Source: Ensifer sp. MPMI2T (GTDB lineage Bacteria; Pseudomonadota; Alphaproteobacteria; Rhizobiales; Rhizobiaceae). Taken from it: a stretch of DNA of 64,000 nt. The stretch is taken from positions 1-64,000 of the forward strand of contig NZ_SRXN01000033.1 of assembly GCF_004827385.1 (NCBI RefSeq). The letters are read 5' to 3'. Numbering within the stretch: position 1 is the stretch's first letter; each line of letters begins with the position of its first letter. Below the pieces are notes generated by a model. The model worked only from the letters and a program-made list of their open reading frames with translations, was not told where the DNA came from and ran no database searches. This document shows positions 44,137 through 53,572 of this stretch, in pieces. The position numbers and the translations under genes are program-made.

Positions 44137-44635
44137 TTGAATGCAACCCCGTTCCGGCACGCTGTCCACATAGCGGCGATCGTCACTCTCTACCTTTCCG
44201 GCGCGATGTTGATCCCCGCTCTCGTCGACCTCTACTACGAACATGCAGACTGGGAGATCTTCGCCGTAACGGCCCTCCGGATTGAATAGGCTCGTCTATC
44301 CCAATGCGATCTATGCGGTGCGCTATGGCAAAAGCACCGTCGATCTGGATACGCAGCGCGCCATCTTTCTCTTCTTCATAACCTATATTCTGCTTTGGGT
44401 TTTCGGCAGTCTGGTGATGGCGGCGCTCGGCTACGATCTGGTCACCGCCGTCTCCGCCGTCATCACCTGCCTCTCCAATGTCGGTCCCGGCCTCGGCAGC
44501 ATTATCGGCCCGGCCGGCAACTTCTCGACGCTCGAGGACCCCGAGCTCTACCTTTTATCGCTGATGATGCTGCTCGGGCGCCTCGAAGTCCTGACCGTTC
44601 TCGTCATCCTGACACCGATCTTCTGGAAGCACTGA
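44137..44635 (+). pseudogene. trkH: trkH remnant with large internal deletion
   Basis: An N-terminal piece (about 44137-44281: HAVHIAAIVTLYLSGAMLIP, then ALVDLYY) is joined almost directly, in another frame, to a C-terminal piece (44282-44635: YPNAIYAVRYGKSTVD through SNVGPGLGSIIGP to RLEVLTVLVILTPIFW). Both match the ends of Trk-type potassium transporters of roughly 480 aa, but the middle pore repeats are missing. It cannot be functional as a transporter. Confidence 0.8.
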
Positions 44636-44724
44636 GTGCTTGATTAGCCTTGACTTGGCAATGCCTTGACTTGGCGCGGCAAATACCGAAAGTCTTGAGG
44701 CAATGGGCACAGGGGAGGAATACA

Positions 44725-45315
44725 ATGCCGAAACGCCTGCTCTTGCTTGCAACAATGACTGCCGCGATCGTGGCGACGACGGACGCGGCGGCCTTGGCCG
44801 GTCCGCTTTCTGATGCCGCCACGAAAGCGGAACAGCAGGCGACCTCGGGAGACGCAGCGGGTGCCCGGGAGACGCTGCGGCAGGCGGTAAGCGATTTTTT
44901 CCAAACGCTTCCCTTCGCGATCGGCAAAGCGGTCTTCGTCACGGCCGAGCCAGCGGGCTACGCCATGTACGAGCCCAAAGCCGATCCTACCTTCAAGGCC
45001 GGAGAAGCAATCGTATCCTACGTCGAGCCGGTTGGACTCACCTGGAAGGAAGCGAGCGTCAAGGGCAAGATCCAGACACGGTTCACGGTGGATTTCGATA
45101 TCCTCAACCCAAAGGGCGAAATCCTCGCCAGCCAGAAGGCATTCGGCGATTTCACCTTCACGGGTTACATGCGCAACCAGGAAATCTACTCGACCCTGAC
45201 CATCGACGTGACTGGCGCGCCGGCCGGCGACTACGTCCTGCGTTTCCATTTCAATGACATCAACAGCGGCAAGAGCGCAACTGTCGACCAGCCCTTCAAG
45301 ATCGCCGCGCAATAG
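44725..45315 (+). CDS. Exported conserved hypothetical protein
   Basis: A 196-aa periplasmic protein. Signal peptide MPKRLLLLATMTAAIVATTD ending near ALA-G, a helical segment, then a beta-rich domain (YVEPVGLTWKEASVKGKIQT, PAGDYVLRFHFND) resembling a small Ig/C2-like sandwich. No enzyme motif. GGGAGG 7-8 nt before the ATG. The HAD gene follows in 4 bp, probably cotranscribed. Confidence 0.75.
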   Translation: MPKRLLLLATMTAAIVATTDAAALAGPLSDAATKAEQQATSGDAAGARETLRQAVSDFFQTLPFAIGKAVFVTAEPAGYAMYEPKADPTFKAGEAIVSYVEPVGLTWKEASVKGKIQTRFTVDFDILNPKGEILASQKAFGDFTFTGYMRNQEIYSTLTIDVTGAPAGDYVLRFHFNDINSGKSATVDQPFKIAAQ

Positions 45316-45319
45316 GTCC

Positions 45320-46024
45320 ATGCCGAACAGAATTACGACAATCGGTTTCGATGCCGACGATACGCTGTGGCAGAACGAACAGTTCTATCGCCTTACCGAA
45401 GAGCGCTTCATCGATTTGCTGAAAGACCACACCGACCCGAAGGAGTTGCCTGCGAGATTGCTCGCAGCCGAAAAGCGCAATCTCGGCCTCTATGGCTTCG
45501 GCATCAAGGGCTTCACCCTCTCGATGATCGAAACAGCGCTCGAAGTAACTGGCGGCAACCTGCCGCCGTCCGTGATTGCCGAAATTCTCGCCGCTGGACG
45601 GGATATGCTTGGCCATCCGGTCGAACCGCTGCCGAACGTCCAGGAGACACTAGAGGCTCTCGCCGGACGCTTTCGCCTCGTGATGATCACCAAGGGCGAC
45701 CTCTTCGATCAGGAACGGAAGCTCGCCGCCTCCGGCCTCGGCGACTTCTTCGCCGCCATCGAGATCGTCAGCGACAAGACCATGTCCACCTATGAGAGGA
45801 TATTCTCGCAACACGGCGATGGTCCGTCGAGGAGCCTCATGGTCGGCAATTCGCTGAAGTCCGACATCGTCCCTGCACTGGCGGCCGGCAGTTGGGGCGT
45901 CTACGTTCCGCACGCCCTCACCTGGTCCTTCGAACATCACGAGAAACCGGAAGACCATCCGCGTTTTCATGAAATCGCCGACCTTAGTCAGCTTGAAACG
46001 CTATTGCACAAGATCACCAGCTGA
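45320..46024 (+). CDS. HAD-superfamily hydrolase
   Basis: A 234-aa phosphatase-like protein. Nucleophile motif GFDADDTLW (DxD), second motif MITKGDLF, Lys in IVSDKTMSTY and acidic motif MVGNSLKSDIVPAL. An alpha-helical cap (about 25-95) places it in HAD subfamily I. Substrate unknown. It is the last core-looking gene before the accessory region. Confidence 0.88.
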   Translation: MPNRITTIGFDADDTLWQNEQFYRLTEERFIDLLKDHTDPKELPARLLAAEKRNLGLYGFGIKGFTLSMIETALEVTGGNLPPSVIAEILAAGRDMLGHPVEPLPNVQETLEALAGRFRLVMITKGDLFDQERKLAASGLGDFFAAIEIVSDKTMSTYERIFSQHGDGPSRSLMVGNSLKSDIVPALAAGSWGVYVPHALTWSFEHHEKPEDHPRFHEIADLSQLETLLHKITS

Positions 46025-46177
46025 GGGACGGGCCGACCGCGCAAGAAGGGGCTGGTGCAGCGAACGGGAGAAAGTTCGAACCAACAACTATGGTTGGCGG
46101 TTCTTGAAATGTCGACGTGGGTGGACGTCTTAACACACACGAGCCGCTAGGATCCTCTGCGTCGGACGACTCTGGTC

Positions 46178-46438
46178 TCAGAACGCGGATCGCGCGGTGT
46201 GAACGCGGTCCGTGTCAACATTAAGCGCAATGCCCTTCCGCCTGCGCCTTCCCGACCCTCGTTTATAGTCCTGCCTCGGCCCGTTGTTCTGGCTCAACTT
46301 CACGAACCTGTGCCCCCCGGACAGGCGAATTCGAATCGAATACATTCCGACCAGTTGCCCGGTTGCGTCAGTTAGCGGGTAGAAATGTTCAATCCCGATA
46401 CCGAAGATTGCGCGCGCTGGTACCACTAGCGGCGGCAT
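46178..46438 (-). CDS. Possible small hypothetical protein
   Basis: An 86-aa open frame (VVPARAIFGIGIEHFYPLTD ... GGHRFVKLSQ), divergent from the AAA gene. No good ribosome site and no family. The rest of 46025-46472 holds no recognised feature. Confidence 0.3.
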   Translation of the reverse strand: MPPLVVPARAIFGIGIEHFYPLTDATGQLVGMYSIRIRLSGGHRFVKLSQNNGPRQDYKRGSGRRRRKGIALNVDTDRVHTARSAF

Positions 46439-46472
46439 GCCGGTGCTCGACTAGGATTCAGGAGGGTGTTCC

Positions 46473-48008
46473 GTGACATTCAAACCATCACAAGACCGCC
46501 ACTTTCAACGCCGGCAGAAGGCAGCAATTGCCGGATTGCATTTGCCGACGGCCGAGGAGTTGCTGAGGGGGATGGCGTTCTTCCGTCAGGATTTGACCGA
46601 GGACATCCGTGAATATTCCGGTCGGCTCTCGGGTCGAGTTAAAAAGCGCAATGGGACTGCGCTCGCACCGCTCGCTATCACTTTGGATGAACTCGCCGTC
46701 GAGCCGTCTGAGGACAGCTTGCTTGCCGTGGAGGCTGCTCTCGATTTCATCGATGATGCCCAAGGTTTGCCTGCCGCTGAGTGCCGCCTGCGATGCAGAA
46801 TCTATCGAGCCTTCTTCGGGGACGGACAGGCAACGGCGATGATCGCAGGAGAAATCGCCCATCTCGCATCTGGGGATCTAGCGCCTGCGGAATGCCGCGC
46901 CCTACTTTGGCGTTCGCTTGGCTGGGCGGCACAATCCCGCATACTCGACTGGCGCCGACGAGCAGGCATCTCTGTTCAGAGGTCCGCGGAGTGGTTCGAG
47001 CCGGAAGTCAGTGCTTACGAAGCGCACTTTAGAAATGTGATTACGTCATCAACTGACGCAGAAGCGGAGCCGAAGGACACATCCTCTGTTGGCCTTGCGG
47101 CAACAACTTGGGAAGAGGAGTCGTCAGAGCACGAAGAAGGTGGGACGGGCGGAGTGATCGTGATCAGCGGCATTGGTAATGACGCAACGCCTGAAGGGAA
47201 GCGAGTAGCGAAGGAGTTCGAGAAGTTTAAGGGGCGACCATTAAAGCTGCCCGGCATGCCCGAGCTAACCGCTGTTCGCGAGCGACTGATCGCGGAGTTT
47301 CCACATGCGGTTACTATTGTTGACAGCGTGCTCGAAGGACTTGGCGGCCGGCCAAACGTCTACCTAAGACCGATCATCCTGCTTGGAGCACCCGGAAGTG
47401 GCAAGACGCGGTTCGCCCGGCGATTGACGGAGGAACTTGGCGCGCCCTACGAGCTCATTTCTTGTGGGGGCTTAAGCGATAGTGCTGTCGGCGGAACCGC
47501 CCGGAGATGGACATCGGGCGAACCTAGCCTTGCGATCATGGCCGTGCGCCGACACCTGTGCGCCGGACCAGTCGTTATTCTCGACGAGATCGAGAAGATC
47601 GGCACCAGCCGCCACAATGGCAACGTGCACGACGTCTTGATCGGCCTGTTCGAACAGGAGACATCGCGCCGCTGGCATGATCCCTACCTTCAAGCCCACT
47701 GCGATCTGTCGCATGTGTCTTGGCTGATGACCGCGAACTCGCTTGAGCCGATCCCGACGGCCTTGCGCGACAGGTGCCGAATCCTTCGCTTTCCCGACCC
47801 CGGAGCCGATCAATTGCCGCTGCTCGCCCCGCGTATCCTGGAGCGGCTGTACATCGAGGCGGGTTACGATCCGCGCTGGGCCACGCCCCTTGAAGGATTC
47901 GAACTGGATGCCTTGGCTAGCGTTTGGACGGGTGGGTCGATCCGGCCGTTGGAACGGCTGGTAGATGGACTGCGGAAGGCGCGCGAGTCTGGAAGGCGAC
48001 GACAATGA
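46473..48008 (+). CDS. Lon-like AAA+ ATPase lacking a protease domain
   Basis: A 511-aa protein. Residues 1-200 are helical and unassigned. The AAA+ core is Lon-like: Walker A LGAPGSGKTRFA near 308, Walker B VVILDEIEKIG near 370, sensor WLMTANSLEPIP and arginine finger RDRCRILRFP. It ends soon after the small AAA lid, so the Ser-Lys protease domain of Lon is missing. GTG start with AGGAGG upstream. Remodelling or a defence-related role is possible but unproven; the gene opens the accessory region. Confidence 0.8.
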   Translation: MTFKPSQDRHFQRRQKAAIAGLHLPTAEELLRGMAFFRQDLTEDIREYSGRLSGRVKKRNGTALAPLAITLDELAVEPSEDSLLAVEAALDFIDDAQGLPAAECRLRCRIYRAFFGDGQATAMIAGEIAHLASGDLAPAECRALLWRSLGWAAQSRILDWRRRAGISVQRSAEWFEPEVSAYEAHFRNVITSSTDAEAEPKDTSSVGLAATTWEEESSEHEEGGTGGVIVISGIGNDATPEGKRVAKEFEKFKGRPLKLPGMPELTAVRERLIAEFPHAVTIVDSVLEGLGGRPNVYLRPIILLGAPGSGKTRFARRLTEELGAPYELISCGGLSDSAVGGTARRWTSGEPSLAIMAVRRHLCAGPVVILDEIEKIGTSRHNGNVHDVLIGLFEQETSRRWHDPYLQAHCDLSHVSWLMTANSLEPIPTALRDRCRILRFPDPGADQLPLLAPRILERLYIEAGYDPRWATPLEGFELDALASVWTGGSIRPLERLVDGLRKARESGRRRQ

Positions 48009-48133
48009 GCCGCAGTCGTTTGGGTCTAACAGCCATAGAACCGCCCGTATTATGGGTGGATGTCAACCCAATCAGGCCAGCCACTTCGCGTGCAAGGGTG
48101 TCCTCTATGGCGACTGTTTGAAAGGAACCTGGC

Positions 48134-48334
48134 ATGCCGCAAGGTGGAGAGAGCGATGTGGGCAAAACCGGCGACACTACCCGGATTAGGGAACAGGAAG
48201 AAGGAGCCGAGACGTTTGGCGAAGCGCTGTCAAAGGCAGGGTTCGTGCCGGCCAAGGCTGGGCGCAAGATTGTGTCCCAAGGGAAGCGTAGGGAAAGTCT
48301 GAAGAAGATTTCAACCACCGACCCGAACACGTAG
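48134..48334 (+). CDS. Possible small hypothetical protein
   Basis: A 66-aa charged protein (TRIREQEEGAETFGEALSKA ...). A second tiny ORF (48005-48121) overlaps the AAA stop by 4 nt. Both are weakly supported. The stretch to 48590 shows nothing else. Confidence 0.3.
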   Translation: MPQGGESDVGKTGDTTRIREQEEGAETFGEALSKAGFVPAKAGRKIVSQGKRRESLKKISTTDPNT

Positions 48335-48590
48335 GTTCTGAAGCGGGACCGCGGTACTCATAAGGCTTAACGCGTGCAGATCGGGGCCTATGGACATCGT
48401 GCCAGTCACTGGAAGCATCTTCTCACTGTCAAAGTCTGCCCCGCTAGAGCAATTCGACCGAGCAGCTTTGCGGCGGCCGTAAAGGTCATTAAGCCACCGA
48501 ACGTTGCTGCCACAAAGCGGAAAAGACGCGTGACAACGCGGGTCGCAGTTGCGCCAGAAACGGCGCTTGCCGCCAGAGCCATAATTTTCC

Positions 48591-48926
48591 ATGCGGGATA
48601 AGAATAAGGCGGCGATGGTCCGTAGGATTGTTCTATGCTGGGAGAGCGTTTTGTTCGACAACGGGAAATTCGAAATCGTTAAGTCAAATAAGGCAGGGCT
48701 GGCGAGCGAAGAAAGCTTGCTAGTAGTGCGAGACCGTATCAGCTATTTGCGGATTCTTGGACAGGAGCCTCAGTGGGAATTGATGACAGCTACAGCCAGC
48801 GAGGATGACGGCTGCGCCAAAGTTTGTAGTGACAGGCATCGACTGATCGAAACTGCAATTCGGCTTTGCCAGTCACTGGGATTCACCGGACAAGAAACAA
48901 AGGATCGACTTGGCAGGTTATGTTAA
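48591..48926 (+). CDS. Hypothetical protein
   Basis: A 111-aa protein (VRRIVLCWESVLFDNGKFEI ... LCQSLGFTGQETKDRL), moderately low GC. Start 48591 or 48615. It overlaps the next gene by 17 nt. No family recognised. Confidence 0.45.
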   Translation: MRDKNKAAMVRRIVLCWESVLFDNGKFEIVKSNKAGLASEESLLVVRDRISYLRILGQEPQWELMTATASEDDGCAKVCSDRHRLIETAIRLCQSLGFTGQETKDRLGRLC

Positions 48927-49161
48927 GATCTGCAAGATCGTCCGTGAGCGCGACGATGAGGATCTCCGTGATGTTCTCGTCCGGACCATCGAGAAATTCT
49001 TCGATTTGTTCGACAGGGCGGGCGAACGAGTTACCGGTCGAACAGATGAAATGATCGACCTCTATCATGCCATTTCATCGGGCGACGATGGAGAGGACGT
49101 GTACCTTAGCGACGGTCTGTGGCTGAGCAGTGACGGAATGCTTCATGAGCGAGGTAGATAG
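48910..49161 (+). CDS. Hypothetical protein (TTG start)
   Basis: An 83-aa acidic protein (KICKIVRERDDEDLRDVLVR ... DVYLSDGLWLSSDGMLHERG). TTG start with AAGGA 6 nt upstream. The overlap with the previous gene suggests a translational pair; functions unknown. Confidence 0.45.
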   Translation: MAGYVKICKIVRERDDEDLRDVLVRTIEKFFDLFDRAGERVTGRTDEMIDLYHAISSGDDGEDVYLSDGLWLSSDGMLHERGR

Positions 49162-49346
49162 TACAAGCCGCCCTCTGGTATCCAGTGCGGATTCATAGAA
49201 TGTCCGCCTTGAGCCCGTAGCTGTCGAGCCGCAACGGCCGCTTTGCGCCGGACTGCGGTCATTCGCTCCGTTTTGACCGAACGACAGCTTCCGCCAAGTG
49301 GAGGCTCGAACTGGATGTCAATCATCAATGACGCATTCCTCCGATC

Positions 49347-49721
49347 TCATTGCGGCAAAATGTTCTGGTTCATGTGGAAGAGATTGTCGGGATCGTAGTC
49401 GCGCTTGACCTTCTGAAGCCTTGCGTAGGTTTCCGCACCGAAGGTGTCGCGAACCAAGGTCTCACCCTCCCCAAATCCGGGAAAGTTCAGATACAGGCGA
49501 CCGGTGGAATAGGGCTGCATATCCCCCCAAACGTCGCGAACCCACTCGATGTTAGTGTCGTCGTCCGTCGGATCGGACCAGATTGCATCGAGGCTGAGCA
49601 TGAAGGGCATGGAGCGGTCGCCAAAGGCGGTGGCATCGGCGGCAACGCGTTGTACCACGCCGCCAAACCCCCAGATCGAAGGGTATCGAGCGCCGCCAAG
49701 GGCATGCTTAATAAGCTCGGC
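49347..49721 (-). pseudogene. FAD-linked oxidoreductase C-terminal fragment (BBE domain)
   Basis: Encodes only the last 110-120 residues of a berberine-bridge-type oxidase: WGFGGVVQRVAADATAFGDR, then RLYLNFPGFGEGE and KRDYDPDNLFHMNQNI. The FAD-binding N-terminal part is missing, and frames upstream to 49985 are not coding. A remnant. Confidence 0.8.
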
Positions 49722-49985
49722 TCACGGCCGCCGGCCGATGGGCGTCGCGGTGGCAACCTCGTTCTAGTGCCCAAGCGTCCGCTCTGTGTGGACTGCGGAA
49801 GTCTGACCCGAACGTGCTGGATGGCTAGTTTGCGCCTTCAAGACGGTCGTTGGACCACCCGGGTTGTCTTTCTGAAAGCTGCCGGTCGGCTACGATAGTG
49901 ACAACGCCCAGTGGCCGGTTCAAGCGGCTTCGGTTTTCCCGCAATAATCGGGGTGTCCCTTTCCGATCACAATTGCTGCAAGGCT

Positions 49986-50501
49986 TCAAGTGAGGTTAGC
50001 GAGGATATCGTCGACAACACGTGCGACGGTATTCGCCGTGTCGATGGTGATGCCGGCAGGAAGATATTCCCGAGTATGATGGTAGTGGAGTACCAGTGCC
50101 CGCTCAGCCGGTTCGAAGCCAGGCTCATGCGGCCGTCCATCTAATCTTCGGTTCAACGTCTCAGCGTCGATGTCGAGCACGAATACCCTGTCGAATAGGT
50201 GCAGGAATTTTTGGAAATTGCGCGAGCCGCCACAGAAGAATGTGGCAGGATGGGTAGTGTCGGCAGCAATGGTCCGGACCTTGTCGGCGGGCCAGATCCA
50301 GTGCGCATATTCCCAAGCGATGCGGTCTGCGCCTTTGGGAGGGCCTGCGAGTGCCTGGCCTGTCTCGGGGTCACCGACATAAGCTAAGACCCGATCACCA
50401 TGGATGACATGGTAGCCCCGCCGCTCCAGTTCTGTAGCGACAGACGTTTTTCCAGTGCCGGAACCGCCTTCGATCAGATAGTTCTTGATGCCCATAGGCA
50501 T
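49986..50501 (-). CDS. P-loop nucleoside/nucleotide kinase-like protein
   Basis: A 171-aa AAA/kinase-type NTPase with Walker A EGGSGTGKTSVA at residues 11-22, GDRVLAYVGDP following, and a lid-like RRLDGRPHEPGFEP. It resembles small stand-alone kinases of unknown substrate. Start Met1 or Met3. No partner gene adjacent. Confidence 0.72.
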   Translation of the reverse strand: MPMGIKNYLIEGGSGTGKTSVATELERRGYHVIHGDRVLAYVGDPETGQALAGPPKGADRIAWEYAHWIWPADKVRTIAADTTHPATFFCGGSRNFQKFLHLFDRVFVLDIDAETLNRRLDGRPHEPGFEPAERALVLHYHHTREYLPAGITIDTANTVARVVDDILANLT

Positions 50502-50772
50502 TGTTTATCATGGCTTCCAATCGGGTGAGAAGACACCCTACCTGGGAGTGCTCAGGTCACAAGCTGAGCGATCAGGTCAGCTGTCCGTCCGCTACGCTAG
50601 TGCAGCCACGTCCGGAACGCGCCAAATAGCTGTCATTAGCGAGCCATCGGACGTACCGCTCGTTTCGACCCCTTGCGGCCGTAGGGGACGAGGACCGGGA
50701 ATGGCTCGATTGAGCCCATTGCAGTCATTGCCTCCCAGAGAGAATGCGTGGCGACCTGATCCCATCGCGGCC

Positions 50773-51408
50773 TCAGGAGTCTGCAATGCACGGTCCAGCA
50801 GCAGAGGCATCCGAAATGGCAGCTCGGAAAAGCGCACGCGCCGACCATTGCATCAGGCGGGTCGCCTCTTCGCGCGACAGGCCGCCTATGTCGGTAAGCC
50901 ATACGAGCGCCTCTATCCCGCATGCGGCCCTGATCGCCAGAGCCAGACGCCTCAGTTCCGCTTGCGGGATACGTTCGCTGAGCGGTGCCATTGCCTCCAA
51001 AATCCAGCCAACCGCACGCCCTTGCCTCAGTACAAGGTGCTCATGGGAGCCAAGCTCGGGATCAAGGGAGAGCCGCAGCATCGTGCGCAACTCAGGCTCA
51101 TTCGCGACAGTAAGTTCCGCAAGCGTCTTCACCGCCAAGTCTATTCGAGCTTCCGGATCGGTTGGAGGATTATCTCCAAGCAGCGTGTGGAGGTCGATCT
51201 CAGGGTGCGCTGCAAGCAGCAAGGAGCGCTGGTTGGGGAAATATCGATAGGCAGTGGTGCGGGAAATGGCCCCCGCATCGGCCGCCTGCTCGACTGTCGG
51301 CGTGATTCCTTCAGTCAGCAATTGACGGGTGGCTTCGACCAAAGCGCGACGCGTACGCGCCTTTTGCTGTTTCCGGCCAGTACATTCATATGGAACTGAC
51401 ATGCTCAT
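50773..51408 (-). CDS. TetR-family repressor
   Basis: A 211-aa protein. HTH: RRALVEATRQLLTEGITP, then AGAISRTTAYRYFPNQRSLL, typical TetR. The C-terminal ligand domain is helical. ATG 51408 preferred over TTG 51429. It is divergent from the cupin gene with a 68-bp spacer, so the cupin gene is its likely target. Confidence 0.88.
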   Translation of the reverse strand: MSMSVPYECTGRKQQKARTRRALVEATRQLLTEGITPTVEQAADAGAISRTTAYRYFPNQRSLLLAAHPEIDLHTLLGDNPPTDPEARIDLAVKTLAELTVANEPELRTMLRLSLDPELGSHEHLVLRQGRAVGWILEAMAPLSERIPQAELRRLALAIRAACGIEALVWLTDIGGLSREEATRLMQWSARALFRAAISDASAAGPCIADS

Positions 51409-51476
51409 TATGGTATCGTTGTCCCACAATAGAATTTAGGTGCCATATATAGTCCGACTTGCTAGCGGAGGAAAGC

Positions 51477-51950
51477 ATGATGCTCACTGCGATGTCGGCA
51501 ACCGGTTCTGCTCAGGATCGCTTCTGGTGGCAGGGTAGCTTGATGATCATCAAGGCTCGCGCTGCCGATACAGGCGGGGCGCTCGGCTTGGTGGAGGCCA
51601 GTTTCCCCGAGGGGTTCGGTCCGCCGCTGCACGTTCATCATCGCGAGGACGAAGCCTTTTATCTGCTCGAGGGTAAGATCCGCTTTCGTCAAGGCGATGC
51701 CGACTTTGTGGCCGGTCCCGGTACATTTGTCTGGGGCCCGCGCGGCGTCCCGCACGCGTTCAAAGTTGAGCCCAGCGGCGCGCGGGCCCTGGTGATGGTC
51801 ACACCAGGCGGGTTAGAGGAAATGTTCGCGGTCGGCGGAATGCCCGCAGGCGACTTGGCCGAGGCGCCAGCCGTTCCGTTTGACCCCGCAGCGGCAGCCG
51901 CCTTGGCGGAAAGGTTCGGATTCGAGGTCGTCGGTCCACAGCTTGCCTGA
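51477..51950 (+). CDS. Cupin-domain protein
   Basis: A 157-aa cupin: metal-type motif PLHVHHREDEAFYLLEGKIR and second motif GPRGVPHAF. It could be a small dioxygenase, isomerase or sensor; substrate unknown. GGAGGA ribosome site upstream of ATG 51477/51480. Divergent from and probably repressed by the TetR protein. Confidence 0.85.
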   Translation: MMLTAMSATGSAQDRFWWQGSLMIIKARAADTGGALGLVEASFPEGFGPPLHVHHREDEAFYLLEGKIRFRQGDADFVAGPGTFVWGPRGVPHAFKVEPSGARALVMVTPGGLEEMFAVGGMPAGDLAEAPAVPFDPAAAAALAERFGFEVVGPQLA

Positions 51951-52637
51951 ACGATATCGGACTTGCAGGTGAAGATGCTGGTACCGCGACCATCCGCCCT
52001 TGGCCTGGCGATCGTGGTCGTCGGAAACCCGACGCTAGCATGAGCGAACGTCGACGCGTGTGCGAGGCGACGCCTGAATTCAAATGAGCCTGGACGTCGG
52101 CTCCGTCCGCATCTCGGCCATTCGGGCTAACCGCAGCAGACGACCGGTCACCACCCGCTACCGCCGTCGAGAGCCGCGGAGCTAAAGGTCGTCTTTGGCG
52201 CCAATTTCAGACCTCGCATCGGGCGGCCATGTGTCCGGTTTTCGTGTTGCACCTCCTAGCAGCGGACGGTCGGCTGTCGGCCCCATTTCGGAAATGATTT
52301 CCGCTTCGCGCCCCCATTTCGGTCGTTCGCACCACCTGCTGAAGTTCCTGAAAGCGGTCCGTCCGCTTCGCCAGTTCGGCCGCGTCCGAAACTTGCCCTC
52401 GCTGTCGCTGCTCATCGATCATTTCCCGACAGCGGTCTTAGGCGGCGTGAAGATCGCTGGCGATGGCCTGGATCATCGCCGCTCGCCTTCATGCGCACCC
52501 CGAAGCGACGATTGACTTGCCGAACAGTTTAAAGCAACCGACAGTTAATCAAGCTGATGCTGTTAGCTTCCCATCGATGTAATTGCGCTTGATGCGAGTG
52601 GGCGACTCCCCTACAACTCCGGCGGGGGAATACCACA
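51951..52637. other. Spacer with dispersed repeat and decayed frame
   Basis: Holds repeat A (52151-52312). On the minus strand about 52207-52490 there is a helical frame (MIDEQRQRGQVSDAAELAKR) whose upstream part continues in frame beyond a stop, so a decayed coding segment is possible. Nothing else seen. Confidence 0.4.
52151..52312 (+). repeat. Dispersed repeat A, copy 1
   Basis: A nearly identical copy lies at 63667-63827. The core GAGCTAAAGGTCGTCTTTGG is shared in part with 57385-57420 and 61607-61660. Confidence 0.85.
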
Positions 52638-53572
52638 TTGTCACTGCATACTTGTCCGCCACCGAAGGAAGCGCTTGACCGCTGGCTCAAGGGTTATCCA
52701 AGCGATGTCGAAAATTACGGCCACCTTCTGCTGGAGCAGGATTGCGACTGCGACGGCACGTTGATCGCCGACCTCGTCGGCTATTTCGAATCCGCCCATG
52801 CTGATGCACGCACCTTTTTCCATGAGCAGATGGGGATTGAACTTCATCCTGACGCAGACGCCGAGGGGGCCCACGCGACCTATCCTACTTGCTTGCCCTC
52901 GATCACGCGGCGGGGATTGTTCGGCGAGGTCATGGCCGGCATGCTCACCGAGCATTATGACTATATCGGCGACCATGACTGGAAGATTCCGGTCTTCCTG
53001 TTTCGATATCATGAGGATGCCGAGGCCTATCTGTTCGCTCTGGTGCGCGACGAGGAGCGCAAGCGCGAAGTCTATGGCCGCCGCGGGTCGGATTTCCTTG
53101 CGCTCGCGCTGAACGAAGCAGGCGAGGTGATCCGGTTCATCGCCGGCGAGGCGAAATGGCGCAAGAAGCTTCAACCCGCTGTCGTTGCCGAACTCCTCTA
53201 CGGCATACTGACAAGCTGGAGCATGACGGCAAAGGCATCTGGTATCAGGTGAATCGCGATATCCCGGCGCCGCATGGCCTGCGGCAGTTGCAGCGGTTGT
53301 TGCGCGAAATTGACCCGGAGGGCTATTCGGCAGCCATTGCCACGCTTGACAGGGTGTTGGTGGTGAAGGGAGCGCAACCACTGCCGCGCACAAACCTCAT
53401 CATGATTTCGGGTGGGGATGTGCCGAGCCGGGAGGCAAAACACTCGCTCATCCCTTGGGAAGAGGTGCCCGAAGAATATACGGCGCCGCACGATCTTCAG
53501 GTGGTCGAGCTTATCCTGACCGACGGCGACGACGTCATCGACGGCGTCTATGACGCGCTCTGGAGCGCCTGA
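52638..53572 (+). pseudogene. hamA: HamA (DUF1837) of a Hachiman-type system, split by frameshift
   Basis: The first frame (52638-53252) gives the N-terminal part with a nuclease-like pattern D152 ... E171-A-K173 in GEAKWRKKL. The second (usable from about 53190 to 53572) continues with DGKGIWYQVNRDIPAPHGLR, then LQRLLREIDPEGY and DDVIDGVYDALW. The continuation shifts by one base backward around 53195-53215. The joined product, about 310 aa, fits the DUF1837 effector nuclease HamA. Its stop overlaps hamB. As written, the second half would not be translated unless by frameshifting; an assembly error is the alternative. Confidence 0.72.

Noticed and set aside
53195-53260. Programmed ribosomal frameshifting in hamA
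   Set aside because: No classical slippery heptamer is visible before the point where the second frame becomes coding, so mutation or sequencing error is more likely.
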